A stretch of DNA of 64,000 nt. Origin: an uncultured Alphaproteobacteria bacterium. GTDB lineage: Bacteria; Pseudomonadota; Alphaproteobacteria; RF32; CAG-239. Shown piece after piece: positions 50,907 through 59,772 of this stretch (its first letter is position 1; each line of letters begins with the position of its first letter). The notes beneath the pieces are model-generated. The model ran no database searches, had not been told where the DNA came from, and worked only from the letters and a program-made list of their open reading frames with translations. Where the stretch lies: positions 132,018-196,017 of the forward strand of contig CALYAX010000001.1 of assembly GCA_944393665.1 (NCBI GenBank), given 5' to 3'. The translations under genes were made by a program, and so were the position numbers.

Positions 50907-53027
50907 ATGATCGATTTTAAAGTTGTCCGCAAAGAGATGGAATGGGGCGGACGAAAATTAGTTTTAGAAACAGGTAAAATTGCCCGTCAGGCACAGGGCG
51001 CAGTTGTTGTTACCTATGGTGAAACCGAAGTTTTGGCAACCGTGTGCGCCGCCAAAGAGGCAAAGGCAGATCAGGATTTCTTTCCTTTGACCGTTAATTA
51101 TCAGGAAAAATATTATGCCACCGGCAAAGTCCCCGGCGGTTTTATGAAACGCGAAGGCAAACCCAGCGAGCGCGAAGTTTTAATCTCGCGCCTGATTGAC
51201 CGCCCGATCCGCCCGCTGTTTCCTGATGCTTTCAAAAATGAAGTTCAAGTTATTTGCACAGTATTGTCGCATGACCAGAATACCGATTCCGATATTCCGG
51301 CGCTGATTGCCGCCTCGGCGGCTTTGGCAATTTCGGGCATTCCGTTTATGGGGCCGATTGCCGCTGCCAAAATCGGTTATAAAGACGGTGCGTATATTTT
51401 GAATCCGACTTTGGAACAGATGAAAGACACCGCTTTGGAACTGGTTGTTGCCGGTACTAAAGAGGGCGTGCTGATGGTAGAGTCCGAAGCTCAGGAATTA
51501 TCGGAAGAAACAATGCTCGGCGCGGTTATGTTCGGTTTTGAGAACTTCCAGCCGGTGATTAATTTGATTAATGAGCTGAAAGCCGAAGCCGGAAAAGAAG
51601 CCTGGGAAGCTCCGAAATTTCCGCCGGAATTTGATGCTTTGTATGAGCGCATCAGTAAAGAATTCGGTGCCCGTTATCAGGAAGCTTTTAAAGAAACTGA
51701 CAAGCTTAAACGCGGTACTTTAATCGGTCAGATTTCGGAGGAAGTTAAAGCTTCGATTGATCCGGAAAACGAAATTGAAGTTCGTTATGTTGGCGATGCG
51801 ATTGAAAAAGTTTTGCATCATATTATGCGCGAAGGTGTTTTGACAACAGGCCGCCGGATTGACGGCCGCGATACCAAAACGGTTCGTCCGATTGAATGTC
51901 AGGTTGACGTGCTGCCGATGGCTCACGGCTCGGCCCTGTTCACCCGCGGCGAAACCCAGGCAATGGTCGTTACCACGCTGGGCACCGGCGAAGATGCGCA
52001 GATTATTGACGGTTTGATGGAAGAGTATAAGGAAGACTTTATGCTCAATTACAATTTCCCGCCGTTTTCGGTTGGCGAATGCGGCCGTATCGGTTCTCCG
52101 GGACGGCGTGAAATCGGCCACGGCAAGTTGGCCTGGCGCGCCATTCATCCGATGATGCCTAAAGATAAAGATGCTTTCCCCTACACGATCCGCGTGGTTT
52201 CGGAAATTATGGAATCGAACGGTTCTTCCTCGATGGCGACTGTTTGCGGCACCACGATGTCTTTGATGGCTGCAGGTGTTCCGATGGAAAAACCGGTTGC
52301 CGGTATTGCCATGGGATTGATTAAAGAAGATGACGGCCGGGTAGCGGTTTTGACCGATATTCTCGGTGACGAGGATCATCTCGGCGATATGGACTTTAAG
52401 GTTGCCGGTACCAAAGACGGTGTTACGGCACTTCAGATGGATATTAAAATTACTTCCATTACCAAAGAGATTATGCAGACAGCTCTGGCTCAGGCTCATG
52501 AGGGACGGATCCATATTCTGGGCGAGATGGCTAAGGCAATTGCCGAGCCGCGTCCGCATGTTTCGGATAAGGCGCCGCGTATTGTGGCAATTAAGATTCC
52601 GGTTGATAAAATCCGTGAAGTTATCGGCACCGGCGGTAAAGTTATCCGTGAGATTGTCGAAAAGACCCATACCAAGATTGATATTACCGATGACGGTGTT
52701 GTTAAAATCGCTTCAATGAAAAAAGAAGACGGCGATGCCGCTTTGGAATGGATTTTGGGAATTGTTGCGGTACCGGAAGAAGGCAAGATTTACCACGGCG
52801 TGATTACCAAAATCATGGATTTTGGCGCGTTTGTCCGTTTCCTGGGCACGACCGAAGGACTGGTTCATATTTCGGAAGTGAAAAATGAGCGGATTGCCTC
52901 GGTTTCAGACTTCTATAAAGAAGGTGATGAAATGTGGGTTAAATGCTTAGGCACCGACAACCGCGGCAAAGTCCGCCTGTCGGCGAAGAGGGTTAATCAG
53001 GAGACTGGTGAAGACCTCGAAAAATAA
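50907..53027 (+). CDS. pnp: Polynucleotide phosphorylase
   Basis: 3'-5' phosphorolytic exoribonuclease, 706 aa. Two RNase PH domains (first 1-220; second from about 310), KH ([20 protein letters not shown], near 560) and S1 ([20 protein letters not shown], near 625). Operon end of the truB-rpsO-pnp series. Confidence 0.97.
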   Translation: MIDFKVVRKEMEWGGRKLVLETGKIARQAQGAVVVTYGETEVLATVCAAKEAKADQDFFPLTVNYQEKYYATGKVPGGFMKREGKPSEREVLISRLIDRPIRPLFPDAFKNEVQVICTVLSHDQNTDSDIPALIAASAALAISGIPFMGPIAAAKIGYKDGAYILNPTLEQMKDTALELVVAGTKEGVLMVESEAQELSEETMLGAVMFGFENFQPVINLINELKAEAGKEAWEAPKFPPEFDALYERISKEFGARYQEAFKETDKLKRGTLIGQISEEVKASIDPENEIEVRYVGDAIEKVLHHIMREGVLTTGRRIDGRDTKTVRPIECQVDVLPMAHGSALFTRGETQAMVVTTLGTGEDAQIIDGLMEEYKEDFMLNYNFPPFSVGECGRIGSPGRREIGHGKLAWRAIHPMMPKDKDAFPYTIRVVSEIMESNGSSSMATVCGTTMSLMAAGVPMEKPVAGIAMGLIKEDDGRVAVLTDILGDEDHLGDMDFKVAGTKDGVTALQMDIKITSITKEIMQTALAQAHEGRIHILGEMAKAIAEPRPHVSDKAPRIVAIKIPVDKIREVIGTGGKVIREIVEKTHTKIDITDDGVVKIASMKKEDGDAALEWILGIVAVPEEGKIYHGVITKIMDFGAFVRFLGTTEGLVHISEVKNERIASVSDFYKEGDEMWVKCLGTDNRGKVRLSAKRVNQETGEDLEK

Positions 53028-53157
53028 TAAAATAAGAGTATAGCTGGCAGCTAAAGCAATTTTGGGCGGTCTCGAAAAATTCATGTACCTCTTTGTACAC
53101 TAAAATTTTTCTCGCCTGCAAAATCACTTTATCTGCGCACGCTCTCCTCTTATTTTA
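53028..53157 (+). repeat. Stop-codon-adjacent hairpin R5 (after pnp)
   Basis: TAAAATAAGAG (53028-53038) immediately after the pnp stop pairs with CTCTTATTTTA (53147-53157). The core GAAAAATTCATGTAC/GTACACTAAAATTTTTC is almost identical to that of R6. Confidence 0.75.
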
Positions 53158-53176
53158 GCAAAGGCTCTAACAAGGA

Positions 53177-53205
53177 AAAAACTCCGAACTTAGTTCGGAG
53201 TTTTT
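53177..53205 (+). terminator. Intrinsic terminator
   Basis: AAAAACTCCGAAC with GTTCGGAGTTTTT, short loop, after hairpin R5. Ends the pnp transcript and works in either direction. Confidence 0.9.
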
Positions 53206-53222
53206 CTTATATAAAATAATAC

Positions 53223-53251
53223 GTTGACACAAAGACGGTTTTTGTCTATAC
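53223..53251 (+). promoter_or_regulatory. Promoter of the 137-aa membrane protein
   Basis: TTGACA, 17-nt spacer, TATACT, a near-consensus sigma70 promoter. The leader of about 110 nt is AT-rich, and the ATG is preceded by an A/T run without a ribosome site. Confidence 0.65.
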
Positions 53252-53363
53252 TCTTTTTCGCTAACCTATTAGAAAAAGAAATAATTTTTTTAAATATAAC
53301 AAAAACCGCAATCTGCCGTTTTTGTAAAATAGATTAAGAGTATCAACCAAAAAAAATATATAT

Positions 53364-53777
53364 ATGGAAAAAGTTCATATTGCCCAGGAAGTAATATATA
53401 TTATTGCTTTTTTCAATGCGCTGTGGGCGTGTTGTTTTTGGGATAAGAAAGTCGTTCTGAAGAAATCAACAATACTCCGCCTTAAACGGGTGATGATTTC
53501 TTTAGATTGTTTAATTACTGCGGCCGCCGTGGTTGTTTATGTCATTGATCCGTATTTTTTGTTTGCGGATTGGGTTATTATCATCTCGCTAATTTTAGCC
53601 GTGGTGACCCAGTGGCTGACGATAAGCTTTTTGAAGGAACGTCTTTATAACGTTCCGGAAGACCGGCGATTGGGAGCTAGACTGGCTAACCGGCTGGTGA
53701 AGTGGCTGGTAAAGCTGGACAAAGAATTGGCCGGCGGGGTATACCGGGAGGATGCTCCCGAGCGGCCCGAAAAATAA
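53364..53777 (+). CDS. Small inner-membrane protein, 137 aa
   Basis: Three predicted membrane segments: VIYIIAFFNALWACCFW, LITAAAVVVYVIDPYFLF and WVIIISLILAVVTQWLTISF. The cytosolic C-terminus is charged (about 90-137). Own promoter and terminator. Unknown function. Confidence 0.65.
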   Translation: MEKVHIAQEVIYIIAFFNALWACCFWDKKVVLKKSTILRLKRVMISLDCLITAAAVVVYVIDPYFLFADWVIIISLILAVVTQWLTISFLKERLYNVPEDRRLGARLANRLVKWLVKLDKELAGGVYREDAPERPEK

Positions 53778-53790
53778 AAATTATTAATCA

Positions 53791-53816
53791 GGCTTTTCCG
53801 GAAAACCGGGAAAGCC
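53791..53816 (+). terminator. Intrinsic terminator
   Basis: GGCTTTTCCGG (53791-53801) with CCGGGAAAGCC (53806-53816), AAAA loop, then TTAACCTTTTT. Confidence 0.8.
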
Positions 53817-53863
53817 TTAACCTTTTTAAAAAGTCCTTGAAAAATATAATAATCGGGTGTAAG

Positions 53864-53932
53864 AGTTGACTCAACTGTACGGCACCCCTGGAGGCTGTGC
53901 GGGGTTTGTTTAATTTTTTAAGGAAATTTACT
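53864..53932 (+). promoter_or_regulatory. Leader of rplY with palindrome and CCCC/GGGG hairpin
   Basis: AGTTGA-C-TCAACT (53864-53876) and CCCC (53885-53888) with GGGG (53901-53904), followed by a T-rich run. It could be an attenuator or autogenous site, but there is no proof. Confidence 0.35.
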
Positions 53933-54223
53933 ATGGTAAATATTACATTTAATGCTGAAAAGCGTGAGAAAGCAGGTAAGGGGGCAGCTCGGGCATGTCG
54001 TCGTGAGGGTCGGATTCCTGCAGTGATTTATGGCGGAAAACAGGAATCGGTTATGATTTCTCTTCACCCGGTTGAGCTGGAAAAAGCTCTGGATACCGTT
54101 GGGTTTTATGATGCCGATATCGAAGTCGTTTTAGACGGCAAAAAGCACAAAGTGATTTGTCAGGATGTTCAGTTCCATCCGGTTACTGATGCGCCGATTC
54201 ACGTTGACTTTTTAAGAAAGTAA
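53933..54223 (+). CDS. rplY: 50S ribosomal protein L25, short form
   Basis: 96 aa, 5S rRNA-binding N-terminal domain only (EKREKAGKGAARACRREGRI to the C-terminus). Alphaproteobacterial L25/CTC is usually about 200 aa with a second domain, which is missing here. ATG 53933 follows AAGGA. The last codons form the outer arm of hairpin R6. Confidence 0.85.
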   Translation: MVNITFNAEKREKAGKGAARACRREGRIPAVIYGGKQESVMISLHPVELEKALDTVGFYDADIEVVLDGKKHKVICQDVQFHPVTDAPIHVDFLRK

Positions 54224-54342
54224 TTTTATAGAGCACCTAGAGCGATTTTTGCAGGTCTCGAAAAATTCATGTACTCCTTTGTACACTAAAATTTTTCCCG
54301 CCTTGAAAATCGCTCTATTTGTTTCTCTAAAATTACTTTCTT
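54214..54342 (+). repeat. Stop-codon-anchored hairpin R6 (after rplY)
   Basis: AAGAAAGTAATTTTA (54214-54228), which includes the last two codons and the stop of rplY, pairs perfectly over 15 bp with TAAAATTACTTTCTT (54328-54342). Inside, AGAGCGATTTT pairs with AAAATCGCTCT and the core matches R5. Confidence 0.8.
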
Positions 54343-54370
54343 GCGACTTGTCAAAAGAGGAATAAGTCAA

Positions 54371-54946
54371 ATGTTTTTGATTGTGGGTTTGGGAAATCCG
54401 GGGCCGGAATATGCAGGCACCCGTCATAATGTCGGTTTTATGGCGGCTGATGCTTTGCATGAACATTATCGTTTCGGGCCGTTTCGGGCTAAATTTGACG
54501 GGCTGATTGCCGAGGGCACGATTGACGGTGAAAAAGTGTATCTGCTCAAACCGCAGACTTTTATGAATTTATCCGGCAATGCCGTTGTGAAAGCGGCTCA
54601 TTTTTATAAAATTCTTCCGGATCATATTGTGGTCATTCATGACGATATGGATTTACCAACGGATAAAATCAAAGTAAAATGCGGCGGCGGGGCCGGCGGT
54701 CATAACGGGCTGAAATCAATTGACGCCGCAATTACTCCTGGCTATAACCGTATTCGTCTCGGCGTGGGACATCCGGCAGAAAAGGGCGATGCGGTGATTA
54801 GTCATGTTTTGTCGCGTTTTTCCAAAGCTGACAGTGAGAATATTGCCCGGAATATTGATGAAGTTGTCACCACTATCGGAATTTTGCTGAAAGAAGGAAT
54901 TGCCGCTTATTCCAATCAGATCGGAATGCGGGCCGCAAAAAAATAA
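54371..54946 (+). CDS. pth: Peptidyl-tRNA hydrolase
   Basis: 191 aa. MFLIVGLGNPGPEYAGTRHN with catalytic His, KPQTFMNLSG, HDDMDLPTDKIKVK and GGGAGGHNGLKSID. ATG 54371 follows GAGGA. The rplY-pth-ychF order is widespread. Confidence 0.96.
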   Translation: MFLIVGLGNPGPEYAGTRHNVGFMAADALHEHYRFGPFRAKFDGLIAEGTIDGEKVYLLKPQTFMNLSGNAVVKAAHFYKILPDHIVVIHDDMDLPTDKIKVKCGGGAGGHNGLKSIDAAITPGYNRIRLGVGHPAEKGDAVISHVLSRFSKADSENIARNIDEVVTTIGILLKEGIAAYSNQIGMRAAKK

Positions 54947-55018
54947 AAATCCTTGAAAAAGTTGCTTTTATGAGTTAAAAACGCCTCAAGTTGAATTGTT
55001 CATTTGAGGAGTTTTTTT

Positions 55019-56128
55019 ATGGGATTTAATTGCGGAATTGTCGGTTTGCCCAATGTGGGGAAATCGACTTTATTTAATGCCCTGACATCGACGATTGCTG
55101 CTCAGGCGGCTAATTTCCCGTTTTGTACGATTGAGCCGAATACCGGGCGGGTTGCCGTTCCCGACAGCCGTTTGGATAAGCTGGTCGAATTGGTTAATCC
55201 TAAAAATGTGGTGCCGACCCAGCTGGAGTTTGTGGATATTGCGGGTTTGGTGAAAGGCGCTTCCAAAGGCGAGGGGCTGGGCAACCAGTTTTTGGCCAAT
55301 ATTCGCGAGGTGGATGCAATTATTCATGTCTTGCGCTGTTTTGAAGATGAAAATATCACCCATGTCGAGGGATCGGTTGATCCGATCCGCGATGCTGAAA
55401 TTGTTGAAACGGAACTGATGATTGCTGATTTGGAATCGCTGGAAAAACGTTTTGATCAAACCAATAAAAAGGCAAAGGGCGGCGATAAGGAAGCCATAAC
55501 CAGGCTGGCAGTGATGACACCGGTTATGGAGGCTCTTAAAGCCGGAAAACCGGCCCGCGTGGCAGCTCCGGACGTTTCTAACAAAGATGCAGCCAGAGAA
55601 TATAAAATGCTGCAGCTGCTGACAGCCAAGCCGGTTTTGTATGTCTGCAATGTTGATGAAGATTCCGCGGCAACGGGCAATAAGTTCAGCGAACAGGTTT
55701 TTGCCAAGGCACAGGCTGAAGGCGCCTCGGCGGTTATTATTTCCGCAGCAATCGAATCGGAAGTGGCACAACTGGAATCAGCTGAAGAAAAGAAAGAATT
55801 TTTGAGCGCGCTGGGGCTGGAAGAAACCGGACTGGCAAAAATTATCCGGGCCGGTTACAATCTGCTGGGGCTGGAAACTTATTTTACTGCCGGCCCGAAA
55901 GAAGTCCGCGCCTGGACATTTGTAAAAGGGTCAAAAGCGCCGCAATGCGCGGGAATTATTCATTCTGATTTTGAGCGTGGTTTTATCCGCGCCGAAACGA
56001 TTTCTTATGAAGATTATATCAAATTCGGTGGCGAACAGGCTTGCAAGGAAGCCGGAAAAATGCGCAGTGAAGGAAAAGAGTATGTGGTTCAGGATGGGGA
56101 TTTGCTGAACTTCCTTTTTAATGTATAG
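55019..56128 (+). CDS. ychF: Ribosome-binding ATPase YchF
   Basis: 369 aa Obg-family ATPase. GLPNVGKSTLFNALT, DIAGLVKGASKGEGLGNQFL, a coiled-coil insertion (130-175) and a C-terminal TGS domain. ATG 55019 has GAGGAG upstream. Confidence 0.96.
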   Translation: MGFNCGIVGLPNVGKSTLFNALTSTIAAQAANFPFCTIEPNTGRVAVPDSRLDKLVELVNPKNVVPTQLEFVDIAGLVKGASKGEGLGNQFLANIREVDAIIHVLRCFEDENITHVEGSVDPIRDAEIVETELMIADLESLEKRFDQTNKKAKGGDKEAITRLAVMTPVMEALKAGKPARVAAPDVSNKDAAREYKMLQLLTAKPVLYVCNVDEDSAATGNKFSEQVFAKAQAEGASAVIISAAIESEVAQLESAEEKKEFLSALGLEETGLAKIIRAGYNLLGLETYFTAGPKEVRAWTFVKGSKAPQCAGIIHSDFERGFIRAETISYEDYIKFGGEQACKEAGKMRSEGKEYVVQDGDLLNFLFNV

Positions 56129-56229
56129 AATTTGCAAAAAGCCGGTCATGCTTGTTTTCAGTTCGCTTGTGTACGTTTTTTGTACACGTCGCTCACTTCA
56201 AACGGCGCAGCACCGGCTTCTATCAAATT
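56129..56229 (+). repeat. Stop-codon-adjacent hairpin R7 (after ychF)
   Basis: AATTTG (from 56129) with CAAATT (56224-56229), and AAGCCGGT with ACCGGCTT. The tip is GTGTAC-GTTTTTT-GTACAC. Confidence 0.7.
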
Positions 56230-56264
56230 TAACTCGGCATAATTTTAAAAAATAGGAGTTTTTT

Positions 56265-56735
56265 ATGCGTTTAGCGTTGTTTCAGCCGGATATTCCGCAA
56301 AATACCGGGACGTTGCTGCGGTTGGGGGCTTGTGTCGATTTGCCGTTGGACATCATAGAACCTTGTGGTTTTGTTTTTGCGGAACATACGCTCAAACGCG
56401 CCGGAATGGATTATTTGTCTTTTGCCGATTACCGCCGCCATGATTCCTGGGCGGATTTTCTGGCTTACCGGGCCGGTCACCCGGACGAGTACGGACGGAT
56501 TGTCCTGTTAACGACTCATGCCAGCGAACCGTATTATGATTTTGAGTTTCGGGAGAATGATATTATCCTGATGGGGCGGGAAAGCGCCGGGGTACCGGAA
56601 GCGGTTCATCAACTGGCCGATGCCCGTTTGTTGATTCCAATGAATGAGAAAGCCCGGTCGATTAACGTGGCGGTGTCCGCGGTTATGGTTGTGGGGGAGG
56701 CGTTGCGCCAGACCAAATGGAAAAAACTCGGATAA
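56265..56735 (+). CDS. trmL: tRNA (cytidine(34)-2'-O)-methyltransferase TrmL
   Basis: 156 aa SPOUT methyltransferase. LFQPDIPQNTGTLLRLGACV, MGRESAGVPEAVHQLAD and SINVAVSAVMVVGEALRQT make the trefoil knot motifs. Modifies the wobble position of tRNA-Leu. Confidence 0.93.
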   Translation: MRLALFQPDIPQNTGTLLRLGACVDLPLDIIEPCGFVFAEHTLKRAGMDYLSFADYRRHDSWADFLAYRAGHPDEYGRIVLLTTHASEPYYDFEFRENDIILMGRESAGVPEAVHQLADARLLIPMNEKARSINVAVSAVMVVGEALRQTKWKKLG

Positions 56736-56829
56736 CGGGCAACTAGAGCTATATTTTCAGCTTCCGGTGCTCACGTACCACAATGTACGCTCCGCTCCGG
56801 TTCTTCAAATATAACTCTATTCGCCACGT
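56736..56829 (+). repeat. Hairpin R8 (after trmL)
   Basis: Starts at the base after the trmL stop. AGAGcTATATTT pairs with AAATATAactCT, and CCGG/CCGG lies near the tip GCTCACGTAC-CACAAT-GTACGCTCC. Confidence 0.68.
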
Positions 56830-56858
56830 TCTCCAAGTTTTTTCAAAAGTTAAGTTTC

Positions 56859-56892
56859 CGGGCAACCAGAGCCATATTTTCAGCTTCCGGTG
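56859..56892 (+). repeat. Orphan left arm R9 (truncated copy of R8)
   Basis: 34 nt starting CGGGCAACCAGAGCC match 56736-56769 of R8 with two differences. No tip or right arm follows. A solo half-element next to a complete one. Confidence 0.65.
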
Positions 56893-56920
56893 TTTCGTAT
56901 TTATGCGCTGACCAAAGTTA

Positions 56921-59698
56921 TTATTTGCCGCGGCCGATGGTGCGCAGGTAACTCCTGACAACCCGGTCGGTATTTTTATTCTGAACCCGGTTGCGGTGTG
57001 CTTCCATTGCCCGGTCAAACTTATCGGTGCGGACCGTATCAGTCACTTCATTGCCGTCTTTGTCTAAAGGCCGGGTACCCTGTTTTATTCTGTCTTTGCG
57101 GGCTTCAAAATCAGTTTCCGTTTCATTTGCCTGCCGTATAGCATATTCTGACTGCAGCGCTTGATATTTGTCATTAAATGCGCCGGCGCCGTCAGCTTGA
57201 AGCTGTTGTTTGATCATGTTGGCAAATTCAGGATTGTCAGTTAATTCCTGACGGAGCGCATTGATTTGGTTGTATTGCTCGTTATTGTGCAAATTTTCTA
57301 TTGCATCCTGATAAGCTTTAAATTCTCCTCCGGCAGCAATATTGGCTGCTTTTTCCTGCTGAAAAGTTTGTTTTCTGGTTTCCATTTCAGGTTCAATTTG
57401 TGTTAAGCGGGCATTCCAACCGTCCAAAACTTTTTGCGAGGCGCTGATTTTATTGTCGAGATCAGCGATTTCCTGAGTTAGACGGGTGATTTTTCTCGGA
57501 TCAGTTTCATTTCTTAATTGTTCGGTTTTTGTGGCTCTTTCAGTTTCATCAGCAATTTTAGATTTTTCTTTTTCCTTAACCGCTTTTTTCATTTTTAGTT
57601 CTAATTTACGAAGCTTTTCGGCTTTCTGAAAGGCGATGACCAACGGATCCGCGGAATGGGCAGGATCTGTTAACAAGGCATTACAGGCGGCTTTTGCCGT
57701 CTCAACCGCGGTGACGCAATCCGTGTAGTTTTGAACCTGCCCCAGATCTTTAAGCTGGGTTTTGATTTCTGCAAAACGTTTTTCAGTCGTCAGTTTGACA
57801 ATCTTGGGGTATTCCGGATATTGTTCCAGGCTGGCAAGCGGCGGCATATTAACAATTTCCATGCCGGTTTCCAGGGCAGCCAGAATATATTTGGCGCGGT
57901 ATTCCGGATGGTCTCTGCATTCGCCGATGTGGGCTTTGGTGTGTCCGGTTTTAATCGAGGCCTCACAGGCAATTAAGAAGTCGCGGTAATCATCGCTGAG
58001 CAGTTTGCAGCTGTGAATGCTGTCCCACTCCATATTGGTTTGGCCGAGATTGTATTTCAGGCTGGGTTCGTCCGCGCGGTCAATCCGGTTGTAATTACGG
58101 CCGTGGTTTTGAGCAATCGGACGCAGATAACGATCCAGAATATCTTTCCAAGCCAGATTCGGGTGTCGGGGATCAACACTGTCAAAGTTGACGGTATCAC
58201 GGTTGTTGGGAAGGTTGAACTCTTCAGCCAGCCGTTTGAGCACATCAATATTAGGGTTTGACAGTGACAGATTGCGAGCCCGGGCAAATTCATGGAACAG
58301 CGGGTTGTTGAGATATTGGTCAATATAGGCGTCTATGGCCAGCTTTTTGTCTTCGGCATGACGGGTATCAATTTTCAGGTTATTGTCAGCCGTGGAGTCA
58401 TTGATAAACGAATCGGTGATTTCTTTAAATGATTTACCTTGTAAGGCCAGATCGTTTACTAATGACGTAAAGACCATGCAGTCGTTGCGGTTGGGATTCA
58501 AAGCCTCATCGTTGGTGGCAAAATCTGTATAGCCTAATCCGTCGAGAGCGGTTTTAAGCTGCTCTTTGACCGTGACCATATTGTTGACGGCAGGATCATT
58601 GCCCAGCTGGTCAATCAACCGCGCAGTTTTATTCTGGGGGTCAAGTATCAGGGATATGGTATGGCCGATATCGGGATTTGCCGGGTCAGCCGCTTGATGG
58701 AGAGCAACCGGAATCACCACCTGCTGATAATTCTGACCGCAGTTGTGCATGGCTTCAATGAAAGACTTGAGCGGCTTGTCCCCTTCATTATCCGCACGGA
58801 AAGTCACCGGTCCGCTTAAGAGGTTTTTTCGCGCCGGCTGGTTGGCCAGTTGGGCGTTGAAGGCATTATTAAAGGTATTTCCGTTTTGCTGATCGCTGTA
58901 AACCTGGTCATAGTCAATAAAAGCCGTGTCAACGGAGCCTATGGTCTTTTGGCGGTTGATAAAGCTGTAAACATATTCGACCGTTCCGCTGCCATATTGA
59001 TCATTATCCTGGTTTGTGAACTCTTCGATCTCATGGAGATAGTTTTCATGCTCATAAACCCGGGGTGTTTTGTCAAGGGCGGCATGATACGAATCCAGGA
59101 ATTGCTGAATGGCGGTTTCATTGTCGCCGATGTTGTTTTTAATGGCGGCGCCAAGGTGGTCCGGAATTCCGTATTCGCTGATCAGATTATCCAATTGCTG
59201 AGTCAGGGAAGGCGGGGGCGTCGGAGGACCCATTAAAAAGTCATGAAGATTATCTTTAAATTCCTGGCTGTTATAAGTGATTGGCGGAGTCTGATTTTCA
59301 AATTGATTGAAAAGATCAAAGCACTGTTTGCAGAAGTCTTTCTCTGCGTCGTCCAAATTTGCAAAATGATTGCCAAAGTCATTCAGAAAAGTGGTTCGTT
59401 TAGAAGGATCTACCAAATTGAGGGCGAGGTGAAGAGGCTGCCTAAAATCGGAATCCAGATTGCCTTTTGCAGGGTCGAAAAGGTCTGCTATGATTTGTCC
59501 TTCCCGTCTGGAGAAAGGTTTCATAAGCGGGTTTCCGGGGTTTTGTTCAATGTAATCCAGGCAAGCCGATATTTCCGACGGAAAAAGGTATGACACCATG
59601 ATGCCTGATTTGGCAGCAAGCGCTTTAGTATCTTCGTCACAGGTGGCGGCATCAAGTCCGCTGAATAATCTGTTTAATTCTTGTTCGTTCATTGCCAT
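56921..59698 (-). CDS. Large cytosolic/secreted protein with possible CE-clan cysteine protease domain, 925 aa
   Basis: 925 aa, no signal peptide or membrane segment. A central region (about 250-430) looks like a CE-clan (ULP1/YopJ/SseL-type) cysteine protease. His346 lies in GHTISLILDPQNKTARLIDQ, Asp363 in the same stretch, and Cys407 in NRNDCMVF. The order His-Asp-Cys and spacing fit. The usual oxyanion Gln is not obvious (Asn instead). Residues about 680-800 form a long charged coiled coil. The C-terminus is basic. GGAG lies 8 nt upstream of ATG 59698. CE proteases of bacteria are often host-directed effectors (deubiquitinases or acetyltransferases). Activity is an inference. Confidence 0.55.
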   Translation of the reverse strand: MAMNEQELNRLFSGLDAATCDEDTKALAAKSGIMVSYLFPSEISACLDYIEQNPGNPLMKPFSRREGQIIADLFDPAKGNLDSDFRQPLHLALNLVDPSKRTTFLNDFGNHFANLDDAEKDFCKQCFDLFNQFENQTPPITYNSQEFKDNLHDFLMGPPTPPPSLTQQLDNLISEYGIPDHLGAAIKNNIGDNETAIQQFLDSYHAALDKTPRVYEHENYLHEIEEFTNQDNDQYGSGTVEYVYSFINRQKTIGSVDTAFIDYDQVYSDQQNGNTFNNAFNAQLANQPARKNLLSGPVTFRADNEGDKPLKSFIEAMHNCGQNYQQVVIPVALHQAADPANPDIGHTISLILDPQNKTARLIDQLGNDPAVNNMVTVKEQLKTALDGLGYTDFATNDEALNPNRNDCMVFTSLVNDLALQGKSFKEITDSFINDSTADNNLKIDTRHAEDKKLAIDAYIDQYLNNPLFHEFARARNLSLSNPNIDVLKRLAEEFNLPNNRDTVNFDSVDPRHPNLAWKDILDRYLRPIAQNHGRNYNRIDRADEPSLKYNLGQTNMEWDSIHSCKLLSDDYRDFLIACEASIKTGHTKAHIGECRDHPEYRAKYILAALETGMEIVNMPPLASLEQYPEYPKIVKLTTEKRFAEIKTQLKDLGQVQNYTDCVTAVETAKAACNALLTDPAHSADPLVIAFQKAEKLRKLELKMKKAVKEKEKSKIADETERATKTEQLRNETDPRKITRLTQEIADLDNKISASQKVLDGWNARLTQIEPEMETRKQTFQQEKAANIAAGGEFKAYQDAIENLHNNEQYNQINALRQELTDNPEFANMIKQQLQADGAGAFNDKYQALQSEYAIRQANETETDFEARKDRIKQGTRPLDKDGNEVTDTVRTDKFDRAMEAHRNRVQNKNTDRVVRSYLRTIGRGK

Positions 59699-59772
59699 GG
59701 AATTTCTCCGATTCTCAAGTTATAACTAACCTTAGCACATTTTATAGTTTTTGTCTATAATTTTGTGCAAAA

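Noticed and set aside
37292..56829. Stop-codon hairpins as ordinary rho-independent terminators
   Set aside because: They are about 95-130 nt long, lack U-tracts, share tips, and at pnp a true U-tailed terminator follows R5 separately.
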